From NCBI GenBank assembly GCA_039816825.1, contig JBCBXA010000022.1:1-38329 (forward strand): a stretch of DNA of 38,329 bases, in the 5' to 3' direction. Each line of letters opens with the position of its first letter. The stretch's first letter is position 1. Below, in pieces: positions 15,687 to 24,751 of this stretch. The stretch comes from JBCBXA01 sp039816825 (GTDB lineage: Bacteria; Pseudomonadota; Alphaproteobacteria; Rhizobiales; Rhizobiaceae). A program made the translations under genes and the position numbers. The notes under the pieces were generated by a model that was not told where the DNA came from, did no database searches, and saw nothing but the letters and a program-made list of their open reading frames with translations.

Positions 15687-17654
15687 CTAAGCTGTCTTGG
15701 CGCGCGCCCCATCATTGTCGTTCCCAAATTGCAGCGGTTCAGGCCGCCCGTAGAGGAAGCCCTGGACGGACTGGCAGCCCGCTGCGCGCAGCAGCACGGC
15801 CTGCTCTTCGGTCTCAACGCCCTCTGCAATCGTCTTGGCGCCCAGAGACTGACCAAGGGCAATGATGGTGGAAACGATGGCCCCTGCCTGCTGGTTCTCC
15901 TCCATCTTGATGACGAAGGACCGGTCGATCTTGATCTTGGAGAACGGGAAGTCCGCCAGATAGGTCAGGGATGAGTAGCCGGTCCCAAAATCATCAATGG
16001 CGACGCCGCATCCCAGCTTCGAAATGGCCTGAAGCTCGCTGGCCACATAGTCGCGATTGTCCACCAGCACGCTTTCAGTCACTTCGATCTCGAGACGATG
16101 TGGCGGCAGGCCGGTACGCTCCAGCGTTTCGGCAACCATTTCCGACACGCTGTCCAGTTCAAACTGCAGCGCTGAAATATTGACTGCGATGGAGAGCTCA
16201 TCGGGCAGTTCCAGCGCATCCCAGCAGGCACGTTCAACCACCCATCGGCCAAGCTGTTTGATCATGCCTGTTTCTTCAGCCAGTGGGATGAATTCGCCCG
16301 GAGAGATCATCCCGTCCTGCGGGTGCTTCCAGCGGATAAGGGCTTCATATCCGGTCAGCGCACCCGTGCCCAGATCAAGCTGGGGCTGGTAGAACAGGAC
16401 AAAGTCGTTGTTCTCGATGCCCTGACGCATATCGCGCTCCAGCTTGCGGCGACGCTCGAGGCGCTCCGCCATGGACTTGTCAAACCGACGCAGAACCGTC
16501 TCGCCAGCCTTCTTGGCATGCTGCATGGCCAGATCGGCGGCCTTCAGCAGTTCCTTCGCTTCCACGCTGTCGGCGGGTGCGCGAGCGACACCTGCACTTG
16601 CGCTGATCCGCACAAGCTGGTCATCCACTTCAACGGCCTTGGATACGGAGCTCAGACACTTGTTGAGAGAGCTTTCAAACGTGCCGGCGTCTGCGGACTT
16701 TCCGCGTTGCATCACGGCAAACTCATCGCCTGAGATACGCGCGATCAGCGCCTTTCCGCCCAATTCCTCGGTGCAGCGATTGCCAAAGATGCGCAAAACC
16801 TCGTCGCCCGCAATGTGGCCGAGCTGATCATTGACTTCCTTGAAGCGGTTGATGTTGAGGAGCCCCAGATAGAGAACATCATCATCTTGCAGTTGCGTGA
16901 TGCTCTGTTTGATCTCGGTGCTGAAATAGTGGCGGTTGCGCAGTCCGGTCAGGCCATCATGGTTGGCCATGAACTCCAGTTTTCGCTGCGACCGGGCGCT
17001 CCGGTGAGCGCCAAAGGATAGAAACAGCGTCGCGAGAAGCGCAATGATGTTGATCCCGGCTCCAAGCCAGATGACGGTCTGGTCGATGACTTTGGAAACA
17101 CCTTCGTCGAGCGCGGATTTGTCGACGTCAACGCGGAACACACCCGCCAAAGCACCGCCTGCACCTATGGGTGTGAAGGTCTCGACCCGGTGCCGCGCAA
17201 AGCGCCCCTCATCATGCACATAGCGCGACTGCGTCTCGCCCAGCTCCGCGGCCTTCAGCAGAAGCTGCATCTGTTCAACATCCAGCGCCTGGTCAGACGT
17301 TTTGAGCCGCTGACCATCCGGGCGGTACACGACTGACTTGCGGACGGCCTTATATGTTCCCTCATGCATGACGAGAGAGTCTTCGCGCGCAGCGCTTGCG
17401 CGAAACAGGGAACCATAGTCGACCGATCCAGTGCCAATGCCCAGCGTGTACTCGCTTTCGAAGTCGAGGGTTGATGGGTCGATGGTGGCAGCCTGGGCCG
17501 CTGTGAATTTGACGGCCAGATCTTCAGCCGAGCTGATCAGTGCTGTTTTGTGTGCGAACTCTCTATCCAAATAGAGCCCGCCGTTGAGCAGAGCGACCAG
17601 CCCAAGGGCCGATGCCCATATTGTCGCCTGCGTTTTCCAAGCCTTGCCTGTCAT
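15687..17654 (-). CDS. Membrane GGDEF-EAL protein (c-di-GMP turnover)
   Basis: A first membrane helix (ATIWASALGLVALLNGGLY), a periplasmic sensor-like region of about 180 residues, and a second helix (WLGAGINIIALLATLFLSFG) are followed by GGDEF and EAL domains. The cyclase signature is RISGDEFAVM, so the first Gly is Ser. The EAL domain looks complete: YEALIRWKHP, AVNISALQF, LEIEVTES, IDDFGTGYSSLTYL, KIDRSFV, AEGVETEEQ. I infer phosphodiesterase activity is likely and cyclase activity uncertain. ATG 17654 has GGGGG before it and begins just before the helix; an in-frame ATG at 17729 would add 25 residues. About 655 residues. Confidence 0.93.
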   Translation of the reverse strand: MTGKAWKTQATIWASALGLVALLNGGLYLDREFAHKTALISSAEDLAVKFTAAQAATIDPSTLDFESEYTLGIGTGSVDYGSLFRASAAREDSLVMHEGTYKAVRKSVVYRPDGQRLKTSDQALDVEQMQLLLKAAELGETQSRYVHDEGRFARHRVETFTPIGAGGALAGVFRVDVDKSALDEGVSKVIDQTVIWLGAGINIIALLATLFLSFGAHRSARSQRKLEFMANHDGLTGLRNRHYFSTEIKQSITQLQDDDVLYLGLLNINRFKEVNDQLGHIAGDEVLRIFGNRCTEELGGKALIARISGDEFAVMQRGKSADAGTFESSLNKCLSSVSKAVEVDDQLVRISASAGVARAPADSVEAKELLKAADLAMQHAKKAGETVLRRFDKSMAERLERRRKLERDMRQGIENNDFVLFYQPQLDLGTGALTGYEALIRWKHPQDGMISPGEFIPLAEETGMIKQLGRWVVERACWDALELPDELSIAVNISALQFELDSVSEMVAETLERTGLPPHRLEIEVTESVLVDNRDYVASELQAISKLGCGVAIDDFGTGYSSLTYLADFPFSKIKIDRSFVIKMEENQQAGAIVSTIIALGQSLGAKTIAEGVETEEQAVLLRAAGCQSVQGFLYGRPEPLQFGNDNDGARAKTA

Positions 17655-17803
17655 GGTGCCCCCAAGATTAGACTTGGCCGCACAATCGCGCCGCGACGGT
17701 AAAGAAAGACTAAAATATTGGGCCACCAAAGAAGATGTGATCGAACTGTTTTCGTTTTTTGAAGCAGGCTTACTGGGTCACTCAAAGTGAGTAAGGAGAT
17801 TTC

Positions 17804-18904
17804 ATGAAGGACCGGCTGACTTCGGCGCTGACCGCTCTTGAAACCATGCTCCCTGATGCCGTGTCGTGGGACGCTTTGTCCGAAGGCGTTGGGAGTGACG
17901 AGGCTTCCGGCAGTTCGGTGCGTGTTGGCCTTTGGGCCTGTCCGCTCGAAGTGGCTCAACTGGTCAAACGGTTTGCCCCGGCCGCTTACCTCGCGCCACG
18001 CACCGACAGCCGCACAGACTTCAATCGCTTCGCCATGGTCGGGCTCGAGGCCCAGTCATTGAGGCCGGACGTTGCTGAGCTCGTTGAGCAGAAGACCCAT
18101 GCTCCAAGAGATCAAGCCGCGATCATCTTTCCTGTGTCATCCAAGTCCTTGACGTTGGGGCTGGTGGCGGCAGCCGTTGAGATGACGGAAGCAGGAGCCC
18201 CGGTTCTCATGGCTGGCACCAAGGATCAGGGGATGGATTCGGTCGCAAAGCGACTGCGTGAGCTTGGCCTGTCGGTCGAGAAGCGGTCAAAGGCGCATGC
18301 CGTCGCGCTGCAGTTCTCCGCCAGCCACGGCCAGATGAGCCATTGGATCGAAGAATGCCGCCCGTCCCATTTTTTGGATGAGAATGGACGGAAATGGAGC
18401 ACCTGTCCCGGGGTTTTCAGCCATGGGCGCATTGACCGCGGCTCGCGCGTACTTCGGGATCACATGCCAGCATTGAGTGGTGCGGTCGCAGATTTCGGAG
18501 CCGGCTGGGGAGCGCTTGCTCCATCCATTCTCGGTGCAGGCGCTGACGAGGTGTGTCTCCACGAAGCCAGCGCCATGGCGTGCGAACTGGCGCGTGACAA
18601 TTTGCAGTTGGAAGGTGATCAAGTGTCAGCCAGCTGGTGCGACCTCGAAGCGGAGGGTGTCAACCAGACCTTCAACCATGTGGTTATGAACCCACCGTTT
18701 CACTCAGGGAAGCTCACCCGGTCCAGTCTCGGTGGCGCCTTCATCAAGCGGGCTCACGAAGCGCTGAAGCCGGGCGGGTCACTGACCCTGGTTGCCAATG
18801 TTCACCTTGGATACGAACACGTCCTCAGCGACTTGTTCGGGCAGTCCGAACAACTGGCCCGTCAGGACGGCTTTAAGGTCCTCCGCGCCGTGCGGAAGCG
18901 CTAA
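17804..18904 (+). CDS. Class I SAM-dependent methyltransferase, RsmC/RlmG-like
   Basis: This is probably an rRNA guanine-N2 methyltransferase (RsmC, 16S G1207, or a close relative). The C-terminal domain has motif I VADFGAGWGALAPSIL and motif IV MNPPFHSG, the NPPF pattern of base-amino methyltransferases. It then reads FIKRAHEALKPGGSLTLVAN. The N-terminal half is the degenerate pseudo-methyltransferase domain usual in RsmC. The length is 366 residues. ATG 17804 has a strong TAAGGAGA ribosome site. The stop shares four bases with the convergent fabI stop. Confidence 0.88.
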   Translation: MKDRLTSALTALETMLPDAVSWDALSEGVGSDEASGSSVRVGLWACPLEVAQLVKRFAPAAYLAPRTDSRTDFNRFAMVGLEAQSLRPDVAELVEQKTHAPRDQAAIIFPVSSKSLTLGLVAAAVEMTEAGAPVLMAGTKDQGMDSVAKRLRELGLSVEKRSKAHAVALQFSASHGQMSHWIEECRPSHFLDENGRKWSTCPGVFSHGRIDRGSRVLRDHMPALSGAVADFGAGWGALAPSILGAGADEVCLHEASAMACELARDNLQLEGDQVSASWCDLEAEGVNQTFNHVVMNPPFHSGKLTRSSLGGAFIKRAHEALKPGGSLTLVANVHLGYEHVLSDLFGQSEQLARQDGFKVLRAVRKR

Positions 18905-19689
18905 AGGCGCTCAGGATTCGGCATGGAGATCGTGTTGTATCCGGCATCCACAAAATGGATCTCGCCGGTCACCTTCTTCGAGAGGTCGGAGGCCAGATAA
19001 AGCCCCGCACCCCCGACATCTTCAATCGTCGTTGCAGACTGCAAGGGTGAGTGGTCACGCATGAAATTGTACATGGACCGCGCCGATGCGACGCCTGAAC
19101 CGGCAAGGGTTCTGACGGGTCCGGCTGAAATTGCGTTCACCCTGATACCCTGCGGTCCGAAGTCCGCAGCAAGATAACGGACAGATGCTTCCAGCGCAGC
19201 CTTGGCGACACCCATCACATTGTAGTTGGGCATAGTGCGTGTGGCGCCGCCATAGGTCAGCGTGATGAGAGAGCCGCCATTGGGCATCAGCTCAGCGGCC
19301 CGCTTCGCGATCTCGGTGAAGGAGAAGCACGATATGATCATGGTCCGGGAGAAATTCGATCGGCTGGTGTCGGCGTAGCGGCCCTGGAGTTCGTTCTTGT
19401 CTGAGAATGCTACGGCGTGAACCAGAAAATCGATGGTTTCCCAATGCTCCTTCAAGGCCGCGAGCGCTGCATCGACGGACCCGATGTCCTCAACATCGAC
19501 ATCGAGCAGCATGTCTGATCCCACCGATTGGGCGAGGGGGCGTACGCGCTTTCCGAATGCCGAACCCTGATAGGTGAAGGCCAGTTCGGCTCCCTGGTCG
19601 GCCAGCGCCTTGGCTATGCCCCATCCAATCGAATGGTCGTTGGCAACGCCCATCACGATGCCGCGTTTGCCTGCCATCAAACCTGTCAT
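18901..19689 (-). CDS. fabI: Enoyl-[acyl-carrier-protein] reductase (NADH)
   Basis: FabI performs the last reduction of each fatty-acid elongation cycle. It has the FabI-type cofactor region GIVMGVANDHSIGWGIAKAL, the active-site segment TLTYGGATRTMPNYNVMGVAKAAL with Tyr and Lys, and ISAGPVRTLAGSGV. ATG 19689 gives 262 residues, normal for FabI, with GGAGG about 9 bases upstream inside the end of fabB; in-frame codons up to 19740 lie inside fabB and look unlike FabI. It is the third gene of fabA-fabB-fabI. Its stop overlaps the facing methyltransferase stop by four bases (CTAA). Confidence 0.97.
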   Translation of the reverse strand: MTGLMAGKRGIVMGVANDHSIGWGIAKALADQGAELAFTYQGSAFGKRVRPLAQSVGSDMLLDVDVEDIGSVDAALAALKEHWETIDFLVHAVAFSDKNELQGRYADTSRSNFSRTMIISCFSFTEIAKRAAELMPNGGSLITLTYGGATRTMPNYNVMGVAKAALEASVRYLAADFGPQGIRVNAISAGPVRTLAGSGVASARSMYNFMRDHSPLQSATTIEDVGGAGLYLASDLSKKVTGEIHFVDAGYNTISMPNPERL

Positions 19690-19693
19690 GGCC

Positions 19694-20911
19694 TCAGCCT
19701 CCATAGCGCTGGAAGACCAGCGTTGCATTGGTTCCGCCAAAGCCGAACGAATTGGTCAAAGCCACGTTCACGTCGCCATCGATGCGTGCGCGCGCGATGT
19801 TCATGTTGGCAAACTCGGGGTCGAGCTCATCAATATGGGCGCTTTCGGCCACGAAATTGTGGTTTATCATGAGCAGCGAGTAGATGCTCTCCTGAACGCC
19901 GGTGGCACCCAGAGAATGGCCTGTCAGAGACTTGGTCGAGGATATGTGAGGCTGCTTCTCATCAAAGACCTCCGCAATCGCCGCCATCTCTTTTGAATCG
20001 CCCACCGGCGTCGAGGTTCCGTGGGTGTTGATATAGTCCACCGGCTCACCAACCGTTTCGATGGCCTGGCGCATGCAGCGCACCGCACCTTCGCCCGATG
20101 GCGCAACCATGTCGTGGCCGTCGGACGTGGCGCCGTAGCCGACGATCTCGCCATAGATGGTCGCGCCACGGGCCTTCGCATGTTCGAGCTCTTCCAGAAC
20201 AAGGACGCCTGCACCGCCGGCAATGACAAAACCATCTCGAGCCACGTCGTAAGCCCGGCTTGCGACCGATGGCGTGTCGTTGAACTTCGACGACATGGCG
20301 CCCATTGCGTCAAACAGGTTCGACATGGACCAGTCGAGATCTTCCGACCCGCCGGCAAAAATAATGTCCTGCTTGCCCAGTTGGATGATCTCGTAGGCAT
20401 TGCCGATACAATGGTTCGACGTCGCGCAGGCCGACGATATGGAATAGTTGACGCCATGGATTTTGAACGGCGTGGCAAGGGTCGCCGAAGCCGTAGAACT
20501 CATGGCCTTGGGAACTGCGAACGGCCCGATGCGCTTGGGCGACTTGTTCTCCCGCGTGACGTCCGCCGCCTCGAAAATCACTTTTGTGGATGGCCCACCA
20601 GACCCCATAATGATGCCGGTGCGAGGATTGGTGATGTCGCCTTCTTCAAGCCCTGAGTCGGCAATGGCCTGCTGCATGGCGATGTAATTCCACGCCGAGC
20701 CTTTGGCCAGAAAGCGAGACTGGCGGCGGTCCAACTGCTCGAACGGATCCAGGGTTGGCTCACCATGCACCTGACTGCGAAAGCCGTACTGCGCATAGTC
20801 ATCGGCCCGGCTGATGCCCGACTTTGCGTTCTTCAGGCTGTCGAGCACCTCATTCACATCGTTTCCGATGGAAGAGACAATGCCCATGCCGGTGATGACA
20901 ACTCGTTTCAT
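19694..20911 (-). CDS. fabB: 3-oxoacyl-[acyl-carrier-protein] synthase I
   Basis: FabB condenses malonyl-ACP with unsaturated acyl-ACP after FabA makes the cis double bond. The catalytic Cys is in SSACATSNHCIG, the first His in INTHGTSTPVGD, then Lys and His in TKSLTGHSLGATG. Full length at 405 residues. It starts MKRVVITGMGIVSSIG. It lies 84 bases downstream of fabA and 4 bases before the fabI start, so the three are very likely one transcript. Confidence 0.97.
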   Translation of the reverse strand: MKRVVITGMGIVSSIGNDVNEVLDSLKNAKSGISRADDYAQYGFRSQVHGEPTLDPFEQLDRRQSRFLAKGSAWNYIAMQQAIADSGLEEGDITNPRTGIIMGSGGPSTKVIFEAADVTRENKSPKRIGPFAVPKAMSSTASATLATPFKIHGVNYSISSACATSNHCIGNAYEIIQLGKQDIIFAGGSEDLDWSMSNLFDAMGAMSSKFNDTPSVASRAYDVARDGFVIAGGAGVLVLEELEHAKARGATIYGEIVGYGATSDGHDMVAPSGEGAVRCMRQAIETVGEPVDYINTHGTSTPVGDSKEMAAIAEVFDEKQPHISSTKSLTGHSLGATGVQESIYSLLMINHNFVAESAHIDELDPEFANMNIARARIDGDVNVALTNSFGFGGTNATLVFQRYGG

Positions 20912-20995
20912 CGCGAAAGTCCGTTCTTCAAAATGGATTGGCTGCCTTTAACGAAGGCTGGAATGGCGGAGGCCCGAAAGACCAAGACCTGAGAA

Positions 20996-21526
20996 TCAGG
21001 CGTCGCCCTCCTGGAACAGAATGACCCTCAGATCTTCAGCCTTATATATGAGTTCTCCGTCCGCCTTCATCCACCCGTCTGCAATGCCCATTTTCAACTT
21101 GGAGCGCATCACGCGCTTGAAGTCGACACCGAACTCGATGAGCTTGTTTTCCGGTGTCACCATGCCGGTGAACTTGCAAGCCCCGGTTGATATTGCGCGG
21201 CCCTTGCCTGGTTCGCCAAGCCAGCCGAGGTAGAAGCCGGTCAGTTGCCACAGAGCATCAAGGCCCAAGCAGCCAGGCATCACCGGATCGCCCAGAAAGT
21301 GACACTTGAAGAACCAGAGATCAGGGTGGATATCGAACTCGGCCGTGGCATAGCCCTTGCCGTACTCGCCGCCATCCTCGTGAATTTCGGTGATCCGGTC
21401 GATCATCAGCATGGGCGGCACGGGCAGTTGCGCGTTTCCTGGCCCAAAGAGCTTGCCTTCGCCGCACAAGGCGATGTCGTCTCGATCGTAGCTCGACTTG
21501 CGTTCAGCCGCATGTGTGTTGTTCAA
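20996..21526 (-). CDS. fabA: 3-hydroxydecanoyl-[acyl-carrier-protein] dehydratase/isomerase
   Basis: FabA dehydrates the C10 hydroxyacyl-ACP and isomerises it to cis-3-decenoyl-ACP, the branch point to unsaturated fatty acids. The active-site region FKCHFLGDPVMPGCLGLDAL has the catalytic His and, 14 residues later, Asp. 176 residues, the usual size. The first gene of fabA-fabB-fabI, divergent from irr across 242 bases. Confidence 0.97.
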   Translation of the reverse strand: MNNTHAAERKSSYDRDDIALCGEGKLFGPGNAQLPVPPMLMIDRITEIHEDGGEYGKGYATAEFDIHPDLWFFKCHFLGDPVMPGCLGLDALWQLTGFYLGWLGEPGKGRAISTGACKFTGMVTPENKLIEFGVDFKRVMRSKLKMGIADGWMKADGELIYKAEDLRVILFQEGDA

Positions 21527-21700
21527 CGGGCTGCCCTCCCAAACCTTGGTTTCGGTCCGCGTAACATAGGGTCGGGTGGCGTCAAAACAAAAAGGCCGCT
21601 GTCATCGATAAGCTGGCATCAAGAGGTCTTGCGGCTGCGGACTGCGTCCCGATAGTGCGCGCCGTCACGAAAGCTTGGTAACCCTTGCCGCTGTTACGCA

Positions 21701-21729
21701 TTGCGTGAAGGCGACCAAATTCCTATACA
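21701..21729 (+). promoter_or_regulatory. Candidate sigma-70 promoter of irr
   Basis: The -35 TTGCGT (21701-21706), a 17-base spacer and the -10 TATACA (21724-21729), 39 bases before the irr ATG. An 11-bp palindrome ACGCATTGCGT overlaps the -35 box and could be an operator. Confidence 0.5.
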
Positions 21730-21768
21730 CAGTACGAGTTTCAAACGCTTGGACTGCAAACGAACGCC

Positions 21769-22224
21769 ATGAGCACCATGAAGACAGCATCGCACCGTCC
21801 TTCTGGCTGTGTGACATCCAACATTCCCCAGATGCTGCGGGATGCGGGTTTGCGGCCGACGCGCCAGCGTGTCGGGCTTGCGGTCCTGCTGTTTTCTCGC
21901 GGCAATCGTCATGTGTCCGCTGAACAGGTCTTTGAAGAGGCAAGCGCGGCGAATATGCCCGTTTCGCTGGCGACCATCTACAACACGCTGCATCAGTTCA
22001 CCTCAGCTGGCCTGATGCGCGCCGTCGCCGTGGACAGTGCCAAAACCTATTTTGATACGAATACGGATGACCACCATCACTTCTACCACGAGGAATCGGG
22101 GCAGGTGATGGACATCCATGACGCCGATATGCAGGTCGTTGGCTTGCCGGATATCCCAGATGGGATGGAATTATCTCGTGTGGAAGTGATCGTGCGGCTG
22201 AAGCGCAGCGAAACCCGCAACTAG
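21769..22224 (+). CDS. irr: Fur-family iron/heme response regulator Irr
   Basis: Irr is the alphaproteobacterial Fur-family regulator that responds to heme and represses or activates iron-dependent genes. The helix-turn-helix region is LRPTRQRVGLAVLLFSRGNRHVSAEQVFEEA, here split as LRPTRQRVGLAVLL and HVSAEQVFEEA. The histidine cluster DDHHHFYHEESGQV is the Irr-type heme/metal region. No Cys-Pro heme regulatory motif is seen at the N-terminus (it reads SGCVTSN), so this is the form without the Bradyrhizobium-type motif. 151 residues; ATG 21769 or 21778 are both possible. Being next to fabA fits Rhizobiales gene order. Confidence 0.9.
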   Translation: MSTMKTASHRPSGCVTSNIPQMLRDAGLRPTRQRVGLAVLLFSRGNRHVSAEQVFEEASAANMPVSLATIYNTLHQFTSAGLMRAVAVDSAKTYFDTNTDDHHHFYHEESGQVMDIHDADMQVVGLPDIPDGMELSRVEVIVRLKRSETRN

Positions 22225-22256
22225 ATTTTCGTGCGGCTAGATCGTCGTGGGGTCGG

Positions 22257-22799
22257 TCATCCGTCGATTTTTTCCTGCGGATACACGCCCCACAGCTCGG
22301 TCTGGCGGATCCAGCCCTGACCGTTCTGATGGCGGACATTGCACCAGGTTCCGTCGCACTCTCTCACTTCAACGAGTACGTTGGGTTCAAACTTGGCTGT
22401 GATGGCTGCTTCCGGGGCAGCCTTGGCGCGCGCTTCAATATGGACGCTGCTTTCATCGCTGGCCTTCCACGGCGCCGTGGTTGCCATGCGCTTGCCGGAC
22501 AGCAGGGAGTGGTACAGCCAGCCCTCTGTGCCGTCGGCATATCGCACCCTGCGCCAGAGTTCGAACTCCTGAACCACTTCTAGAGGGGTGCCGGGCTTCA
22601 CCAGTGTCCAGTCGACTGCGTAGTTCCGGCCTGGCCCCACCCTCAGGTTGGCCCGTGATGCCTTCAGGCTCACAAAGCGCGGCAACTCAAGGTTGGATAT
22701 CCCCTTGCCGACGGCCTGCGCAGCGGCTGGAGCGCTGGGCATCAGCACAGCCGCGAAGGCCACGGCTGAACAAAAGGCGTAACAGATGATCGGACGCAT
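22257..22799 (-). CDS. Secreted protein with bacterial SH3-like domains
   Basis: An exported protein of 180 residues. A signal peptide (MRPIICYAFCSAVAFAAVL then PAAAQA as likely cleavage site) precedes two SH3-like modules. The first contains ANLRVGPGRNYAVDWTLV and GTEGWLYHSLLSG; the second contains VEVRECDGTWCNVRHQNG and GWIRQTELWG. Such domains often bind cell-wall or peptide ligands in the periplasm. No catalytic domain is fused. Convergent with irr, 32 bases apart, with no clear terminator. In related genomes I recall a similar gene next to irr and the hydroxyacid dehydrogenase. Confidence 0.85.
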   Translation of the reverse strand: MRPIICYAFCSAVAFAAVLMPSAPAAAQAVGKGISNLELPRFVSLKASRANLRVGPGRNYAVDWTLVKPGTPLEVVQEFELWRRVRYADGTEGWLYHSLLSGKRMATTAPWKASDESSVHIEARAKAAPEAAITAKFEPNVLVEVRECDGTWCNVRHQNGQGWIRQTELWGVYPQEKIDG

Positions 22800-22937
22800 G
22801 CAGAAACTCTAAACTCGGCCTGCCACACTGGCACATGATGGTCTTATTGATGGCAATAGAGCTTTAAGGTTAAGCATTTCGCCAACGACGCATTTTTTGT
22901 TCGGTGCTGCACCGGCAGGTTTGGAAGGGGGATCGAC

Positions 22938-23984
22938 ATGGCTGATCAGGAAACGGTTGGCAAAGACGAAGGTCCGTCGCACGCCCGCGCCAAGCCCCGG
23001 GTGGTCGTGACGCGTAGGCTTCCACAGCCCGTCGAAGACAGAATGGCCGAACTCTTTGACACGTCGTTCAACGCTGGCGACAGGCCCATGGATCGAGATC
23101 AACTCGCCGCGGCCATGGCCGAATGCCATGTTCTTGTGCCTACAGTGACCGATATCATTGACGCCGATCTGATCAACGGTGCCGGGCCCAACCTGAAGTT
23201 GATCGCCCACTACGGCACCGGCGTGGAGAACGTGGATGTTGAAGCGGCCAGTGCCCGGGGCATCACCGTCACCAACACTCCCAATGTTCTGAACGACGAC
23301 ACTGCCGAGATGACGATGGCGCTCCTCCTCAGCCTGCCACGTCGTTTGGTGGAGGGTGCCGATATCCTGAAGCGGGAGGCTGACGCGGCGTGGACCGGCT
23401 GGGCGCCAACATGGATGCTCGGACAACGCGTGGCCGGCAAGAAGATCGGCATCATTGGTATGGGTCGCATCGGATTGGCGGTGGCCCAGAGGGCCAAGGC
23501 TTTTGGCATGGATATTCACTATCACAACCGGCGCCGGGTGGCTGAACGCGAGGAGGCGGCTCTGGGGGCCACGTTCCACGAAGATCTGGATCGCATGGTC
23601 AGCCGGGTGGATTTCATTACGATCCACACGCCGTCCACCATTGAAACGCATCACCTCATCAACAATCGCCGCTTGGGCCTGATGAAGCCGACGGCCTATC
23701 TCATCAATGCCGCCCGGGGTGCCATTGTAGATGAGCAGGCGCTGATCCGGGCCTTGCAGGAAAATCGATTTGCCGGTGCGGCTCTGGACGTGTTCGAACG
23801 AGAGCCGGAAATTGACGGCGGCCTGGTGGAATTGGCCCGCCAGCACAAGCTCGTCCTTCTACCGCATATGAGTTCGGCCACGCGTGAGGGACGTGAAGAG
23901 ATGGGTGAGCGGGTTGTGATCAACATACGCACCCATGCCGATGGGCACACGCCACCCGATCGCGTCCTACCTCGACGCCGTTAG
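22938..23984 (+). CDS. D-2-hydroxyacid dehydrogenase (glyoxylate/hydroxypyruvate reductase type)
   Basis: An NAD(P)-linked oxidoreductase. The Rossmann motif is IGIIGMGRIGLAVA. The catalytic Arg is in NAARGAIVDE, Glu in FEREPEI, and His in LLPHMSSAT, all present. The NRRR sequence at the end of the second strand (HYHNRRRV) suggests NADPH use, as in GhrB-like enzymes; the substrate is an inference. 348 residues, with a 20-residue polar N-terminal extension. ATG 22938 follows GGGGGA. The stop shares TTAG with the convergent MoeB-like gene. Confidence 0.92.
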   Translation: MADQETVGKDEGPSHARAKPRVVVTRRLPQPVEDRMAELFDTSFNAGDRPMDRDQLAAAMAECHVLVPTVTDIIDADLINGAGPNLKLIAHYGTGVENVDVEAASARGITVTNTPNVLNDDTAEMTMALLLSLPRRLVEGADILKREADAAWTGWAPTWMLGQRVAGKKIGIIGMGRIGLAVAQRAKAFGMDIHYHNRRRVAEREEAALGATFHEDLDRMVSRVDFITIHTPSTIETHHLINNRRLGLMKPTAYLINAARGAIVDEQALIRALQENRFAGAALDVFEREPEIDGGLVELARQHKLVLLPHMSSATREGREEMGERVVINIRTHADGHTPPDRVLPRRR

Positions 23985-24751
23985 GCTGCCGGGCCGGGGG
24001 TTCCGGGTCGCTTGTAGTGAATGGTGGTCGTCCTCGCGGTCAGTCCATCGTAGAGCAGAAGCTGCCTGATAAGGGTCTTGCCGACTCCCGTCAGGTCCTT
24101 GATGGCCTCCATCGCCATCATCGCGCCTATGACACCCGTCAGGGCACCCAGCACACCCGCCTCTGCACATGTCGGCACCGACCCGTCCGCGGGCCGTTGT
24201 GGAAAAAGATCGATGTAGCGCGGGTTCAGCGCACCGTCTTCACCCGTCTCCCAAGGCCGCAATACCGTGACTGAGCCATCGAAGCGGCCAACAGCGCCGG
24301 TCACAAGGGGTATCTTGCCGGTTTCACACTCTTCGGCGACCAGATAGCGCGTGTCGAAATTGTCAGAGCCGTCGAGCACCAGATCAACCTGGGAAATCAG
24401 GTCACGGGCGTTCTCTGACCTCAGTTGCGCCTGAGTGGTGATCACATGCGTGTGCGGATTGATGCGTGCCAAAGCAGACGCAGCGCTGGAAACCTTGGTT
24501 TCTCCAACCGTGTCGCTGTCATGGATGATCTGACGCTGCAGGTTGGAAAGGCTTACCGTATCGTCATCGACAATGTGAATGGTGCCGACGCCTGCCGCCG
24601 CCAGATACATCATGGCGGGCGCGCCCAGGCCGCCTGCTCCAATGACGAGGATCGTCGACGCCTTCAACGCCTGCTGACCGGCCCCACCGAACTCATGGAG
24701 CACGATGTGGCGCGCATAGCGCTCTATTTCGTCCGCCGTCAGGTCTGTCAC
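23981..24751 (-). CDS. HesA/MoeB/ThiF-family adenylyltransferase
   Basis: An E1-like enzyme that adenylates the C-terminus of a small sulfur-carrier protein such as MoaD or ThiS. The nucleotide loop VIGAGGLGAPAMMYLAAAG, the segment LSNLQRQIIH, DGSDNFDTRYL and PTCAEAGVLGALTGVIGAM are all present. The Cys in PTCAEAG corresponds to the conserved Cys. The four zinc-binding cysteines of E. coli MoeB are missing: there is no CxxC before PTCAEAG or at the C-terminus, which ends GTPGPAA. I chose GTG 24751, whose GTGA overlaps the recF stop and which has GGAG 6 bases upstream; a GTG at 24763 would add 4 residues. A recF neighbour is usual in Rhizobiales. Confidence 0.88.
   Translation of the reverse strand: MTDLTADEIERYARHIVLHEFGGAGQQALKASTILVIGAGGLGAPAMMYLAAAGVGTIHIVDDDTVSLSNLQRQIIHDSDTVGETKVSSAASALARINPHTHVITTQAQLRSENARDLISQVDLVLDGSDNFDTRYLVAEECETGKIPLVTGAVGRFDGSVTVLRPWETGEDGALNPRYIDLFPQRPADGSVPTCAEAGVLGALTGVIGAMMAMEAIKDLTGVGKTLIRQLLLYDGLTARTTTIHYKRPGTPGPAA

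Noticed and set aside
22809..23846. Open frame of 345 codons on the minus strand opposite the hydroxyacid dehydrogenase
   Set aside because: Antisense shadow in GC-rich DNA. The plus-strand protein has the Rossmann motif and the Arg-Glu-His triad.
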